Shown piece after piece: positions 1 through 7,806 of a DNA stretch of 64,000 nt (position 1 is the stretch's first letter; each line of letters begins with the position of its first letter). The notes beneath the pieces were generated by a model, which saw only the letters and a program-made list of their open reading frames with translations, was not told the origin of the DNA and searched no databases. This stretch comes from Andeanibacterium sp036384795. Lineage in GTDB: Bacteria; Pseudomonadota; Alphaproteobacteria; Sphingomonadales; Sphingomonadaceae. Location of the stretch: contig DASVLP010000088.1 in NCBI GenBank assembly GCA_036384795.1, positions 17,662-81,661 on the forward strand, read 5' to 3'. A program made the position numbers and the translations under genes.

Positions 1-212
1 CCGCGGTCGAAGCAGAAACCTGGCTCGCCCCGCTCGCTTCCACCGGCGGCGGGACCTCCGACGCGCGCTTCCTCAAGGACGTGTGCCCGGTGATCGAGTT
101 CGGCCCGCCGAATGCAACGATGCACAAGCGCGACGAGGCGATCGCGCTCGACGATCTTGCGGCGCTCGCCCGGATCTATCGGCGGATCGCCGAAGCCGCC
201 CTCGCCGGCTAG
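1..212 (+). CDS. dapE: Succinyl-diaminopimelate desuccinylase, C-terminal end (partial)
   Basis: The last 69 codons of an M20-family metallopeptidase enter from the left edge in the frame beginning at base 3 and end with TAG at 210-212. The visible stretch carries STGGGTSDARF and MHKRDE, the conserved C-terminal motifs of DapE; the His of MHKRDE is a known metal ligand in the family. DapE hydrolyses N-succinyl-LL-2,6-diaminopimelate in the lysine/peptidoglycan precursor pathway. That fits dapB of the same pathway lying 2 kb downstream, although dapB is on the opposite strand. The stop overlaps the end of the convergent minus-strand gene by 4 bases. Identity is fairly secure despite the truncation. 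Confidence 0.85.
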   Translation, partial: AVEAETWLAPLASTGGGTSDARFLKDVCPVIEFGPPNATMHKRDEAIALDDLAALARIYRRIAEAALAG

Positions 213-610
213 CGGCGCTTGGCGGAAGCGAGCCTAACCGGGGTGAACTTGCCGAACCCGCATGTCGCGCCCCGGGTGCCGTCGCTGTGCAGCACGGTGA
301 ACACGTCGGTGTTGCACAGCTGGCTGAGCGAGGTCTTGTAGGCGATCCGTTGCTCGAACCCGAGCTCGGGGCAGCGGTTCGGCAGGGTGTTGCGATACAC
401 CGTGCGGTTCTTCATCTCGAAGTCGATCGTGTAGTCGTCGTAATAGCGCAAGTTGTCGATATCGCGCAGCGGGATGCAGGTGACCGGCTCGCCCAGCGAA
501 GTCGCGGCCGGCGGCGCGGCGTTCGCGCGCGCGCTCGCGGGGGTCCGGTCGCTGCCCGCGAGGGCGACAGCCAGGGCGGACAACGTGACAAGCGTAGCGG
601 TGCGGATCAT
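209..610 (-). CDS. Small exported protein, DUF6491-like
   Basis: 133 residues with an N-terminal signal peptide (hydrophobic stretch about residues 5-19). The mature part has four cysteines (in VTCIPL, NRCPEL, QLCNTD and ATCGFG), which could form two disulfides in the periplasm. The pattern of CIPL, a YRNTL-type motif, an LC motif before a hydrophobic strand, and a terminal CGFGKFTP resembles the DUF6491 family of small secreted proteins in sphingomonads and relatives; this is recalled by pattern, not searched. No enzymatic residues are recognised. It is convergent with dapE and stands alone, with a short gap to nth. Confidence 0.65.
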   Translation of the reverse strand: MIRTATLVTLSALAVALAGSDRTPASARANAAPPAATSLGEPVTCIPLRDIDNLRYYDDYTIDFEMKNRTVYRNTLPNRCPELGFEQRIAYKTSLSQLCNTDVFTVLHSDGTRGATCGFGKFTPVRLASAKRR

Positions 611-688
611 CGGATGGCTCCTCTGCTCTGGGCGCGGCCGCTTCGGGTCATGGCCCTGTCCTCCTTGATCGCAAACGGCGCGGCGCGG

Positions 689-1348
689 CTAGCGTTCCGG
701 CGGGACCAGATTCTTCGGCCGGTATGCGCATTGCGGCACCACCGGGCAATGCCAGCACTCGGGCAGCCTCGCCTTGCAGATGTAGCGGCCGAGCAGGATC
801 AGCCAGTGGTGCGCGTGCAGCCGGAACGGGCCCGGCACCCGTTTCTCGAGCAATGCCTCGATTTTCTCGGGCGTGGTGCCGCGGGCGAGGCCGGTGCGGT
901 TGCACACCCGGAACACGTGGGTGTCGACCGCGAAAGTCTCGAGCCCGAACGCGCAGTTCATCACCACGTTGGCGGTCTTGCGGCCGACCCCGGGAAGGCT
1001 GGTCAGCGCGTCGCGGTCGCGCGGCACCTCGCCGCCGAATTCCGCGATCAGCTTCTCCGACAGCGCGATCACGTTCTTCGCCTTGGAGTTGAACAGCCCG
1101 ATCGTCTTGATGTGCGCCTTCAGGCCCTCCTCGCCCAGGGCGACCATCTGCGCCGGGGTCTTCACCTGCGCGAACAGCGCGCGGGTCGCCTTGTTCACCC
1201 CCGCGTCGGTCGCCTGCGCGGAAAGCACCACCGCGACCAGCAGCTGATAGGTGTTGCCGAATTCGAGTTCGGTCTCGGGATCGGGGTTCAGTTCTGCGAG
1301 GGCGGAAAAGAACGCGAAAATCTCGTCACGGGTCACGCCGGGCCTCAC
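689..1348 (-). CDS. nth: Endonuclease III
   Basis: 219 residues, the normal length for Nth. It is a bifunctional DNA glycosylase/AP lyase that removes oxidised pyrimidines in base excision repair. Visible features: the helix-hairpin-helix LPGVGRKTANVV with the catalytic lysine, the downstream Asp in the VDTHVFRV motif, and the C-terminal [4Fe-4S] ligand set C-x6-C-x2-C-x5-C (CKARLPECWHCPVVPQC). The start overlaps the 3' end of the upstream ion-channel gene by 23 bases, so the two are probably translationally coupled in the order dapB, channel, nth. Confidence 0.95.
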   Translation of the reverse strand: MRPGVTRDEIFAFFSALAELNPDPETELEFGNTYQLLVAVVLSAQATDAGVNKATRALFAQVKTPAQMVALGEEGLKAHIKTIGLFNSKAKNVIALSEKLIAEFGGEVPRDRDALTSLPGVGRKTANVVMNCAFGLETFAVDTHVFRVCNRTGLARGTTPEKIEALLEKRVPGPFRLHAHHWLILLGRYICKARLPECWHCPVVPQCAYRPKNLVPPER

Positions 1349-2258
1349 GTTCGACGCGTTCGGCTATCCGCTCGGCGTAGTGCGCTTCGCTCTCCGCCTC
1401 GTCCGCAGTCCGCTCGGCCTGCTCCGCCTCGGCCGCTACTCGGTGCAACTTGGCGTCCTGTTCGGAGAGGCGCTTTTTCTGCATCGATTCGCTGAACGCG
1501 GCGGCAAGGATGCCCGCCGGCATCGCGACCAGCGCGACGCCGGCCAGCGCGATGACCGACGCGAGCGTCTTGCCCAGCGGGGTGATCGGGTGAACGTCGC
1601 CGTAGCCAACCGTGGTGAGGGTGATCACCGCCCAGTAGAGCGCGCGCGGGATGCTGCCGAACGCGTCCGGCTGGACGTCGCCTTCGGCCCAGAACAGCGC
1701 GGTCGCCCCGAACAGCAGCACCACCCAGGCGAACCCGACCGTCACGCCCAGCTCGTAGCGCCGGTCCCACACGACTGCGGCGATATCCTGCATCGCATGG
1801 CTGAAACGCCCGAACTTGACGAGCGCGAGCAGCCGGACGAGCCGAATCAGCCGCAGCCCGGCGACATCGCCAACCACGAAGAACGGCAGGAGCGAGGTGA
1901 GCACCACGACGAGATCGACGATCGCCATCGGCGAAACGACGAAGCGCAGCCGCTTGGCCGTTGCCGAGCCACTGCCGGGCGCTTCGGCCACGCACCACAC
2001 GCGCAGCAGGTATTCGACGAGGAAGATCACGCCGAACGTCACTTCGAGTTCGAGAATCAGGCTGTGGTAGGCGCCGTCGATCGTCGGCTCGGTGGCGACC
2101 ACCGAGACCGTGACCGCTGCGAGGATCACCAGCACCAGGAACAGGTTGATCACCGACAGGCGGCCGTGGTGCTCGCCGCCGATGAACAGGTGGTGATAGG
2201 TCCACAGGCGGGGGCGTTCGTGGATCGGCGGCGGCTCCGTCAGGTGCGCCCCGCCCAT
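1326..2258 (-). CDS. Voltage-gated potassium channel-type ion transporter
   Basis: 310 residues from the ATG at 2256-2258, which directly follows the dapB stop (2 bases between). The architecture is six transmembrane segments plus a pore. S1 lies near residues 25-47 and S2 near 60-80; S3 is the MAIVDLVVVLTSLLPFF stretch. S4 is LRLIRLVRLLALVKF, with Arg at every third position as in voltage sensors. The selectivity filter TLTTVGYGD precedes S6. The C-terminal ~45 residues are charged and heptad-like, probably a cytoplasmic coiled coil that aids tetramer assembly. The TVGYGD filter indicates K+ selectivity. A role in metabolism with dapB or nth is not evident; operon membership is probably positional. 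Confidence 0.9.
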   Translation of the reverse strand: MGGAHLTEPPPIHERPRLWTYHHLFIGGEHHGRLSVINLFLVLVILAAVTVSVVATEPTIDGAYHSLILELEVTFGVIFLVEYLLRVWCVAEAPGSGSATAKRLRFVVSPMAIVDLVVVLTSLLPFFVVGDVAGLRLIRLVRLLALVKFGRFSHAMQDIAAVVWDRRYELGVTVGFAWVVLLFGATALFWAEGDVQPDAFGSIPRALYWAVITLTTVGYGDVHPITPLGKTLASVIALAGVALVAMPAGILAAAFSESMQKKRLSEQDAKLHRVAAEAEQAERTADEAESEAHYAERIAERVEREARRDP

Positions 2259-2260
2259 TC

Positions 2261-2989
2261 TCAGAGCCCCAGCACCTGCGGCATCGTGTAGCGCCCGGCG
2301 GGGTGGCCGAGCAGCCACTGCGCGGCCCTGATCGCACCGCGGGCGAAGATCGCGCGGGTTTCCGCGCTGTGCGACAGCACCAGGCGCTCGTGCTCGCCGG
2401 CGAAGATCGCCGCGTGCTCGCCGGCGACCGTTCCTCCGCGCAGCGAGGCGAACCCGATCGCGCCCTTGCCGCGCGCGCCGGTGTGCCCGTCGCGGCCGCG
2501 CTCGGAACGGTCGGCAAGCTCGATTCCGCGTCCCGCCGCCGCCGCCTCGCCCAGCAGCAGCGCGGTGCCCGACGGCGCATCGACCTTCATCCGGTGGTGC
2601 ATCTCGACGATCTCGATGTCCCAGTCGTCCCCCAGCCGCGCCGCCGCCTCGCGCACGAGGTGCGCGAGCAGGGTGATCCCGAGCGAGGTATTGCCGGTCT
2701 GGAGCACCGGGATCACGCGCGCGGCGCAATCGATCGCGGTGTGGTGGCTGCCCTGCAGCCCGGTGGTGCCGATCACGATCGGAACCCCCGCGCCGATCGC
2801 GGCGTGGAGATTGGCGTCGAGCGCCGCGGGCGCGGAGAAATCGACCAGCACGTCGCTTCCGTCGGCGAGCGCCGCGACGTCGCCACCCTTGTCGACGCCT
2901 CCGGCGAGCCGTGAGCCCGCGGCCTCGATCGCCTCGACCAGGGCATGGCCCATGCGCCCTTCGCTGCCGATGATCCCGATTCGCGTCAC
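2261..2989 (-). CDS. dapB: 4-hydroxy-tetrahydrodipicolinate reductase
   Basis: 242 residues. Catalyses NAD(P)H-dependent reduction of hydroxy-tetrahydrodipicolinate in the diaminopimelate/lysine pathway. The N-terminal Rossmann motif IGSEGRMG, the GTTG loop and the family signature EMHHRMKVDAPSGTA (catalytic His, and Lys in the substrate site) are all present. The start appears to be GTG. It is the first gene of a minus-strand run dapB - K+ channel - nth and is divergent from the sirtuin gene, with only a few tens of bases available for both promoters. Confidence 0.95.
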   Translation of the reverse strand: MTRIGIIGSEGRMGHALVEAIEAAGSRLAGGVDKGGDVAALADGSDVLVDFSAPAALDANLHAAIGAGVPIVIGTTGLQGSHHTAIDCAARVIPVLQTGNTSLGITLLAHLVREAAARLGDDWDIEIVEMHHRMKVDAPSGTALLLGEAAAAGRGIELADRSERGRDGHTGARGKGAIGFASLRGGTVAGEHAAIFAGEHERLVLSHSAETRAIFARGAIRAAQWLLGHPAGRYTMPQVLGL

Positions 2990-3018
2990 GCTTGCTCGCC
3001 CCTTGTCCAGCGTGCTTC

Positions 3019-3729
3019 ATGGGCGACATGGACGATATCCGCAATATCGTGATCCTCACCGGGGCCGGGATCAGCGCCGAAAGCGGCATCAGGACTTTCC
3101 GCGCGAGCGACGGGTTGTGGGAGGATCACCACGTCGAGGATGTCGCCAGTCCCGCCGGTTTCCGCCGCGATCCGACGCTGGTGCAGCGCTTCTACGACGA
3201 GCGGCGCGCGGGGATTCGCGCCGCCGAGCCCAACGCGGCGCACCTCGCGCTCGGGCGGCTCGATCGCGAATGGAGCGGCGGGCTGCTGATCGTCACCCAG
3301 AACATCGACGACCTCCACGAACGCGGCGGCGCATCCCGTGTGCTTCACATGCACGGCGAGGCGCTGTCGGCCTGGTGCACCGCGTGCGATGCGCGGCATC
3401 GCTGGGAAGGGACGCTGTCGGACGGCCCGCCGTGCCCGGCCTGCGGGGCGGCGGGGCTCAGGCCCGACATCGTGTGGTTCGGCGAAATGCCCTACCGGAT
3501 GGACGAAATCTTCGCCGCGATCGCGCGCGCGGACCTGTTCGTATCGATCGGCACTTCGGGCGCGGTCTATCCCGCCGCGGGCTTCGTGCGCGAGGCGCGG
3601 GCGGCGGGCGCCCGAACGCTCGAGCTCAATCTCGAACGCAGCCTGGGCTCGGAACTGTTCGACGAGACGCGGCTGGGCCCGGCGAGCGAGCTGGTGCCGG
3701 AGTGGGTGGAGGAGGTGGTCAATGGCTAG
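3019..3729 (+). CDS. cobB: NAD-dependent protein deacylase, sirtuin class III
   Basis: 236 residues from the ATG at 3019; a second ATG at 3028 is equally possible, and an in-frame TTG lies 27 bases further upstream against dapB. The NAD-binding GAGISAESGIRTFR, the TQNIDDLHERGG loop with the catalytic His in LHMHGE, and a zinc ribbon (CTACD and CPACG pairs) mark a sirtuin. The Tyr-x-x-Arg in RFYDERRAG matches the residues that select succinyl/malonyl groups in class III sirtuins (SIRT5, E. coli CobB). Desuccinylase activity beside deacetylation is therefore likely. The stop overlaps the following GNAT gene by 8 bases, pairing an acyl-lysine eraser with an acetyltransferase. Confidence 0.93.
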   Translation: MGDMDDIRNIVILTGAGISAESGIRTFRASDGLWEDHHVEDVASPAGFRRDPTLVQRFYDERRAGIRAAEPNAAHLALGRLDREWSGGLLIVTQNIDDLHERGGASRVLHMHGEALSAWCTACDARHRWEGTLSDGPPCPACGAAGLRPDIVWFGEMPYRMDEIFAAIARADLFVSIGTSGAVYPAAGFVREARAAGARTLELNLERSLGSELFDETRLGPASELVPEWVEEVVNG

Positions 3730-4219
3730 AGATGTGCGTCTGGCGGAAAAAGATGATGTCGAAACGCTCGCACGGCTGAACAGGCCCGTGCAGCAGCTCC
3801 ACACGCAACTGTATCCTCAATGGTTCAAGCCCGCGCCAGAAGTTGCAAAGGCGGCTGAATTCTTCGCCGGAATTATCGCCGCTCCAAGTAACGTGCTCGG
3901 CATTTGTGAAGCGGCAGGCGAGCCGCTTGGCTATATCTGGGCGGAGCGGCAGCACCGAGCGGAAACTCCCTTCTGCGCGGCGATATCGAGGCTCTACATT
4001 CACCATGTGAGCGTCATTGAAGAGGCGCGACGACGAGGTGTGGCGTCATCGCTGCTGGATTGGGCTATTCAGCGGGCACGAAGCGACGGCATCAAATTGG
4101 TGGCGCTGGATCACTGGGCGGCGAATGAAGATGCTCACGCATTCTTTTCGCAGCGAGGGTTCAAGGCCGAGCGCATCGTGATGAGCAAGCTCTCGCCGTC
4201 GCCAGGCTACGAACACTAA
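3722..4219 (+). CDS. GNAT family N-acetyltransferase
   Basis: 165 residues from ATG 3722, which overlaps the end of cobB. The acetyl-CoA binding motif A is seen as ARRRGVASSLLDWA near residues 105-118, followed by the usual C-terminal NEDAHAFFSQRGF segment. The substrate cannot be told. By eye the gene is markedly less GC-rich than its neighbours, with many A/T third positions and codons such as AAA, GAA and ATT, suggesting more recent acquisition than cobB. Its stop overlaps the stop of the convergent MoeB/ThiF-like gene by 4 bases. A protein-lysine acetyltransferase partner of the sirtuin is an attractive but unproven idea. Confidence 0.85.
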   Translation: MARDVRLAEKDDVETLARLNRPVQQLHTQLYPQWFKPAPEVAKAAEFFAGIIAAPSNVLGICEAAGEPLGYIWAERQHRAETPFCAAISRLYIHHVSVIEEARRRGVASSLLDWAIQRARSDGIKLVALDHWAANEDAHAFFSQRGFKAERIVMSKLSPSPGYEH

Positions 4220-4989
4220 TCGCCGGGTCGACACCCCCGGCACGCGCGATCCTTGGCAATCCGGATCGTCCGCAGCGATGGTGCGAGCCCGTCGAGCAAG
4301 TGCAGCTTGCCCCATTGCGGATCGCCCAAGGCCGACTTGCCCGCGAGCAGCACGCGAATCGCCTGGAGCGCGGCGAACGTTCCCGTCCATCCGGCCATCG
4401 CGCCGAGCATGCCGTCGTCGGCGCAGGTGTCGCAATCCTCGGCGTCGAACGCGTCGCCGACGAAGCAGCGGTAGCATGGCTGGTCCGGCAGGTGCCCGGC
4501 GAACGCGGCGACCTGGCCCTGGAAGCGCCCGACCGCCGCGCTGACCAGCGGCACCTGCCGGGCGACGCAGGCGTCCGATATCGCCAGGCGGGTGGCGAAG
4601 TTGTCGCTCCCGTCGAGCACCAGATCGGCGCCGGAGATCAGCGGCCCCGCGGTCGCGACATCGATCCTGAGCACGACCGCGTCGACCTCGATCTCGTGGT
4701 CGAACGCCGCGAGCCATTGCTCGGCCAGCTCGGCCTTGAGCAGTCCGCGATCGGCTTCGCGATAGATCGTCTGGCGTTGGAGATTGGTCACGTCGACGCG
4801 GTCGTCGTCGATCAGCGTGAGCTTGCCGATGCCGGCACCTGCCAGATACTGCAACGCGGGCGAGCCGATCCCGCCGACCCCCACCAGCACGACATGCGCC
4901 TGTGCCAGCGCCAGTTGGCCCGCCCCGCCGATCTCGGGCAGCACGATGTGCCGGGCGAAACGTTCGAGCCGGCCCGGCGCCAGACTCAC
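4216..4989 (-). CDS. E1-like adenylyltransferase of the MoeB/ThiF/HesA family
   Basis: 257 residues from a GTG at 4987-4989, chosen because it gives a GTGA stop/start overlap with the upstream DUF983 gene and begins just before the conserved ERFARHIVLPEIGG. The nucleotide-binding VGVGGIGSPALQYL, the adenylation-site ID[DE]D..D.TNLQRQ, and two zinc pairs (CYRC and the C-terminal CRGC) are present. Such proteins adenylate the C-terminal Gly of MoaD, ThiS or similar sulfur carriers. No carrier, rhodanese domain or thi/moa gene is adjacent, so molybdopterin and thiamine roles cannot be separated. Confidence 0.9.
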   Translation of the reverse strand: MSLAPGRLERFARHIVLPEIGGAGQLALAQAHVVLVGVGGIGSPALQYLAGAGIGKLTLIDDDRVDVTNLQRQTIYREADRGLLKAELAEQWLAAFDHEIEVDAVVLRIDVATAGPLISGADLVLDGSDNFATRLAISDACVARQVPLVSAAVGRFQGQVAAFAGHLPDQPCYRCFVGDAFDAEDCDTCADDGMLGAMAGWTGTFAALQAIRVLLAGKSALGDPQWGKLHLLDGLAPSLRTIRIAKDRACRGCRPGD

Positions 4990-5414
4990 CCCGCGCCGCC
5001 AGTCTCGGGTTCGGGAAGGCGCTCCTGCTTGAACCCGTGCAGCCCGAACCACCATTGCGCGGCGATGATCGCGCCCTTCGCCGGCTGGAGCACGCCCAGC
5101 ATGATGACGGCCGCGATCGGCAGGACCGCGGCGAACGTCGCGGCGGCCGAGAAATGCCAGTCGACCAGGAGGAGCGTCGCCAACGGCGCGATCAGGTGTC
5201 CGGTCACGAAGATCGACACATAGGCCGGAAAGTCATCGGCCCGCTGGAGCGACCAGTCCTGCCCGCACGCCGCGCAACGCTCGACCGGCTTCAGCCACTT
5301 GCGGAATAGCGGCGCCTCGCCGCAGCGCGGGCACTTGCAGGCCACCCCGCCGCGGGTGGCGGCTTCGAGATAGGTGGCGGGAAGGACGACGGCGACGGGA
5401 TCGGATCGGCTCAT
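4986..5414 (-). CDS. DUF983 membrane protein with zinc ribbon
   Basis: 142 residues from the ATG at 5412-5414; longer in-frame starts exist but lack family similarity. The N-terminal cytoplasmic part has two CxxC pairs (CPRCGEAPLF and CAACG), a rubredoxin-like zinc ribbon. Two or three hydrophobic segments follow (about residues 60-82 and 88-110), then a short tail (WWFGLHGF). This matches DUF983, a family frequent in alphaproteobacteria and often close to cytochrome oxidase or DNA-replication genes; its function is unknown. It overlaps the downstream E1-like gene by 4 bases. Confidence 0.85.
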   Translation of the reverse strand: MSRSDPVAVVLPATYLEAATRGGVACKCPRCGEAPLFRKWLKPVERCAACGQDWSLQRADDFPAYVSIFVTGHLIAPLATLLLVDWHFSAAATFAAVLPIAAVIMLGVLQPAKGAIIAAQWWFGLHGFKQERLPEPETGGAG

Positions 5415-5519
5415 GCGCGCGCATGTATGCGCGCGAACCGCTGTCGACAAGGCTGTCGGCAGCCGGTTCACCGCGTTGTGAAAGGACAATGCACAAGTAG
5501 TGCATCGCCGGAGGAAAGC

Positions 5520-6941
5520 TCAGCTTTCCAGTTGCCTGAGCAGGCTGCGCACATCGCCGTCCATGTCGGCGTCACGCTTCCTCAGGTCCTCGATCAGCCG
5601 CACCGCGTGGATCACGGTCGAATGGTCGCGGCCGCCGAACTTGCGCCCGATCTCCGGATAGCTGCGCGGGGTGAGCACTTTGGCAAGGTACATCGCCACC
5701 TGCCGCGGCCGCACCACCGCCCGCGCGCGGCGCTTGCTCGACATCTCGGAGCGGTCGACGCGGTAGAACTGGCACACCGTGCGCTGAATCTCGTCGATCG
5801 TGATCCGCTTGCGGTTGGCCGAGAGGATGTCGGTCAGCTGCTCCTCGGCGAGCTGGAGCGAGACCTCCTGGCCGGTGAGCTGGGCGTAGGCGATCAGTTT
5901 GTTGAGGCCGCCTACGAGTTCGCGCACGTTGCGGTTGATCGTGCGGGCGAGGAACTCGATCACGTCGCCCGGCACCTCGAGCGGCGCGAAGCGGGTCAGC
6001 TTCGATTCGAGGATCGCCCGGCGCAGCTCGATGTCGGCCGGCTGGATGTCGGCGACGAGCCCCATCGACAGGCGGCTGAGCAGCCGCTGCTCGACCCCGT
6101 CCAGGGCTTGCGGCACCCGGTCGGCGGCGAACACCAGCCGCTTGCCCTCCGCGAGCAGCGCGTCGATCGTGTAGAGCAGTTCCTCCTGCGCGCTCGCCTT
6201 GCCGATGATGAACTGGATGTCGTCGACCAGCAGCAGGTCGAAGCCGCGCAGCCGCGCCTTGAATTCCATCATCTCGTTCTGGCGCAGCGCCTGGACGAAC
6301 TCGATCATGAATCGCTCGGCCGAGCAGTAGAAGATGCGCGAGCGCGGGTGGGCCTGGAGATAGGCATGGCCGATCGCGTGCAACAGATGGGTCTTGCCCT
6401 GGCCGGTCGCGGCCTTGAGGTAGAGCGGCGAGAACTGCGGCACCTCGACTTTGCTCATCCGTTCCGCGGCGTTGAACGCGAGCACGTTGGAGGTGCCGGT
6501 GACGAACGCTGCAAACGTGAGCGACGGGTCGAGCCCGATGGACGAAGTGAAGCCCTGATCGCCGATCGTTCCGGCGCCGAGCGTCGCGGCGCGGTCGATC
6601 CCGTCGTTCGCGGCGCTGCGGGCGAACGGATCGTGGCCAGAGAGCGAGACCTCGGGCAGCTGCCGCCGTCCGGGATGAACCGCGATGCGCACGCTGCGCA
6701 CTTCTTGGCGGGCGATCTTCCAGGCGAGCGAGAGCCGGTCGGCGAAGCGCTCCGCCACCCAGGCGGCCGAAAAATCGGTCGGCAGGAACAAGTCCAGCGT
6801 GCCGGTTTCCTTGCAGAAGTGGCCGAGCTGGATCGGCTTGATCCATTGGCTGTGGAGCTGGTGCCCCAAGTCCTTGCGCAAGCCCTGGCTGATGTCGGCC
6901 CAATCGGCCGCGAGATCCAGAGCTTCCTGGTCTTCGGTCAT
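5520..6941 (-). CDS. dnaA: Chromosomal replication initiator protein DnaA
   Basis: 473 residues from ATG 6941, preceded by GAGGACGGG at good spacing; an upstream in-frame ATG exists but lies outside the family alignment. Domain I is around residues 10-75. The AAA+ domain carries Walker B LLLVDDIQFI, sensor motifs and the arginine finger region. Domain IV ends with GGRDHSTVIHAVRLI, the DnaA-box binding signature. The P-loop reads AATGQGKT, so the first Gly of the usual GGTGLGKT is replaced by Ala. It initiates replication by melting oriC. It is transcribed away from rpsT, as often in alphaproteobacteria. Confidence 0.97.
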   Translation of the reverse strand: MTEDQEALDLAADWADISQGLRKDLGHQLHSQWIKPIQLGHFCKETGTLDLFLPTDFSAAWVAERFADRLSLAWKIARQEVRSVRIAVHPGRRQLPEVSLSGHDPFARSAANDGIDRAATLGAGTIGDQGFTSSIGLDPSLTFAAFVTGTSNVLAFNAAERMSKVEVPQFSPLYLKAATGQGKTHLLHAIGHAYLQAHPRSRIFYCSAERFMIEFVQALRQNEMMEFKARLRGFDLLLVDDIQFIIGKASAQEELLYTIDALLAEGKRLVFAADRVPQALDGVEQRLLSRLSMGLVADIQPADIELRRAILESKLTRFAPLEVPGDVIEFLARTINRNVRELVGGLNKLIAYAQLTGQEVSLQLAEEQLTDILSANRKRITIDEIQRTVCQFYRVDRSEMSSKRRARAVVRPRQVAMYLAKVLTPRSYPEIGRKFGGRDHSTVIHAVRLIEDLRKRDADMDGDVRSLLRQLES

Positions 6942-7357
6942 CCCGTCCTCATTCTTGCGGCGGCTGGCGGAGGCGGCAGCCCGGTCGCCGTGCGGTCCCA
7001 TGCGAATCATTGAAGCCCCACCCTGAAGTCGTGTTCGTCCCCCGTGAAGGCGAACGATCCCACCGGCCACGGCATCGCCATGGTCCGTTCCCCCCAAGGT
7101 CCGGAACCCGTCCACCATCGTCTCGACTGTGAAGCCTGCGAGCTTTCCGTCGCCGGCTGAAACGAGTTATGAAGCGCCTGTAAAAATCGGCAAGGGGCGC
7201 TCCGTAAAAAAAGTGAAATAATGCCGCTTGACAGGGGCGGGGGGCGCGGGCGTGCGTTCAAGACGTTGATTTGGCTTCGTTTTGCCGTGCAAAATGAAGC
7301 GAATCGCGGGATTACCAGTACTTAGCCCTGATCTTAATCTTGTCGCTTCGCGGATGC
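6942..7357. other. dnaA leader / dnaA-rpsT intergenic region
   Basis: About 416 bases without a supportable gene, lying upstream of dnaA and downstream of the rpsT terminator. It is less GC-rich than the rest near 7160-7225. On the minus strand, TTGCCG and ATAACT separated by 17 bases (7165-7193) form a weak -35/-10-like pair that could drive dnaA. I see no cluster of TTATCCACA-type DnaA boxes and no AT-rich unwinding element, so this does not look like the replication origin. Confidence 0.4.
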
Positions 7358-7385
7358 AAAAAGGCCGGCGATTGACTCGCCGGCC
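7358..7385 (-). terminator. Rho-independent terminator of rpsT
   Basis: A perfect 9-bp stem (GGCCGGCGA / TCGCCGGCC at 7363-7371 and 7377-7385) with a 5-base loop. Read on the minus strand it is followed by five T residues (complement of 7358-7362). It lies 57 bases after the rpsT stop. Confidence 0.85.
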
Positions 7386-7441
7386 CTGTTCCGATTCCGT
7401 TCTTTTTAACCGTCTCGCGACGGGGCGAATCGAGGCGTTTT

Positions 7442-7702
7442 TTAAAGCCCGGCGATTCGCTTCGACAGGCGCGAAATCTTCCGCGACGCGGTGTTCTTGT
7501 GAAGCACCCCGCGGGCAACGCCGCGTGCGAGCTCGGGCTGCGCATCCTTGAACGCGGCCTCGGCGGCCTGGCGATCCCCGCCGGCGATCGCGGATTCGAC
7601 TTTCTTCACGAAGCTGCGGATGCGGCTGATGCGCGCACCGTTGATTTCGGCGCGGCGGTCGTTGCGGCGAATGCGTTTCTTGGCTTGCGGCGTGTTGGCC
7701 AT
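7442..7702 (-). CDS. rpsT: 30S ribosomal protein S20
   Basis: 86 residues, normal size. The start MANTPQAKKRIRRNDRR, the central RSFVKKVE segment and the C-terminal HKNTASRKISRLSKRI are diagnostic for bS20, which binds 16S rRNA in the small subunit. It is a single gene with its own terminator downstream and lies between mutM (upstream, same strand) and dnaA. Confidence 0.98.
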   Translation of the reverse strand: MANTPQAKKRIRRNDRRAEINGARISRIRSFVKKVESAIAGGDRQAAEAAFKDAQPELARGVARGVLHKNTASRKISRLSKRIAGL

Positions 7703-7806
7703 TGTCGTCCTGTCAAAATCGATGCAAAACCGCGCGGTTCGGGCGAGCCCGAGGAGCGGAAAGCGCGGCCCTTAGCGGCGCGGGCCTAAATCGTCAACCG
7801 ATCCGG

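Noticed and set aside
1326..3089. Fusion of the ion channel with an upstream Arg-rich region covering dapB
   Set aside because: The upstream part is an out-of-frame shadow of dapB; the channel starts at ATG 2258.
6942..7441. dnaA-rpsT intergenic region as replication origin
   Set aside because: I found no TTATCCACA-type boxes in number and no AT-rich unwinding region. In alphaproteobacteria oriC is often elsewhere.
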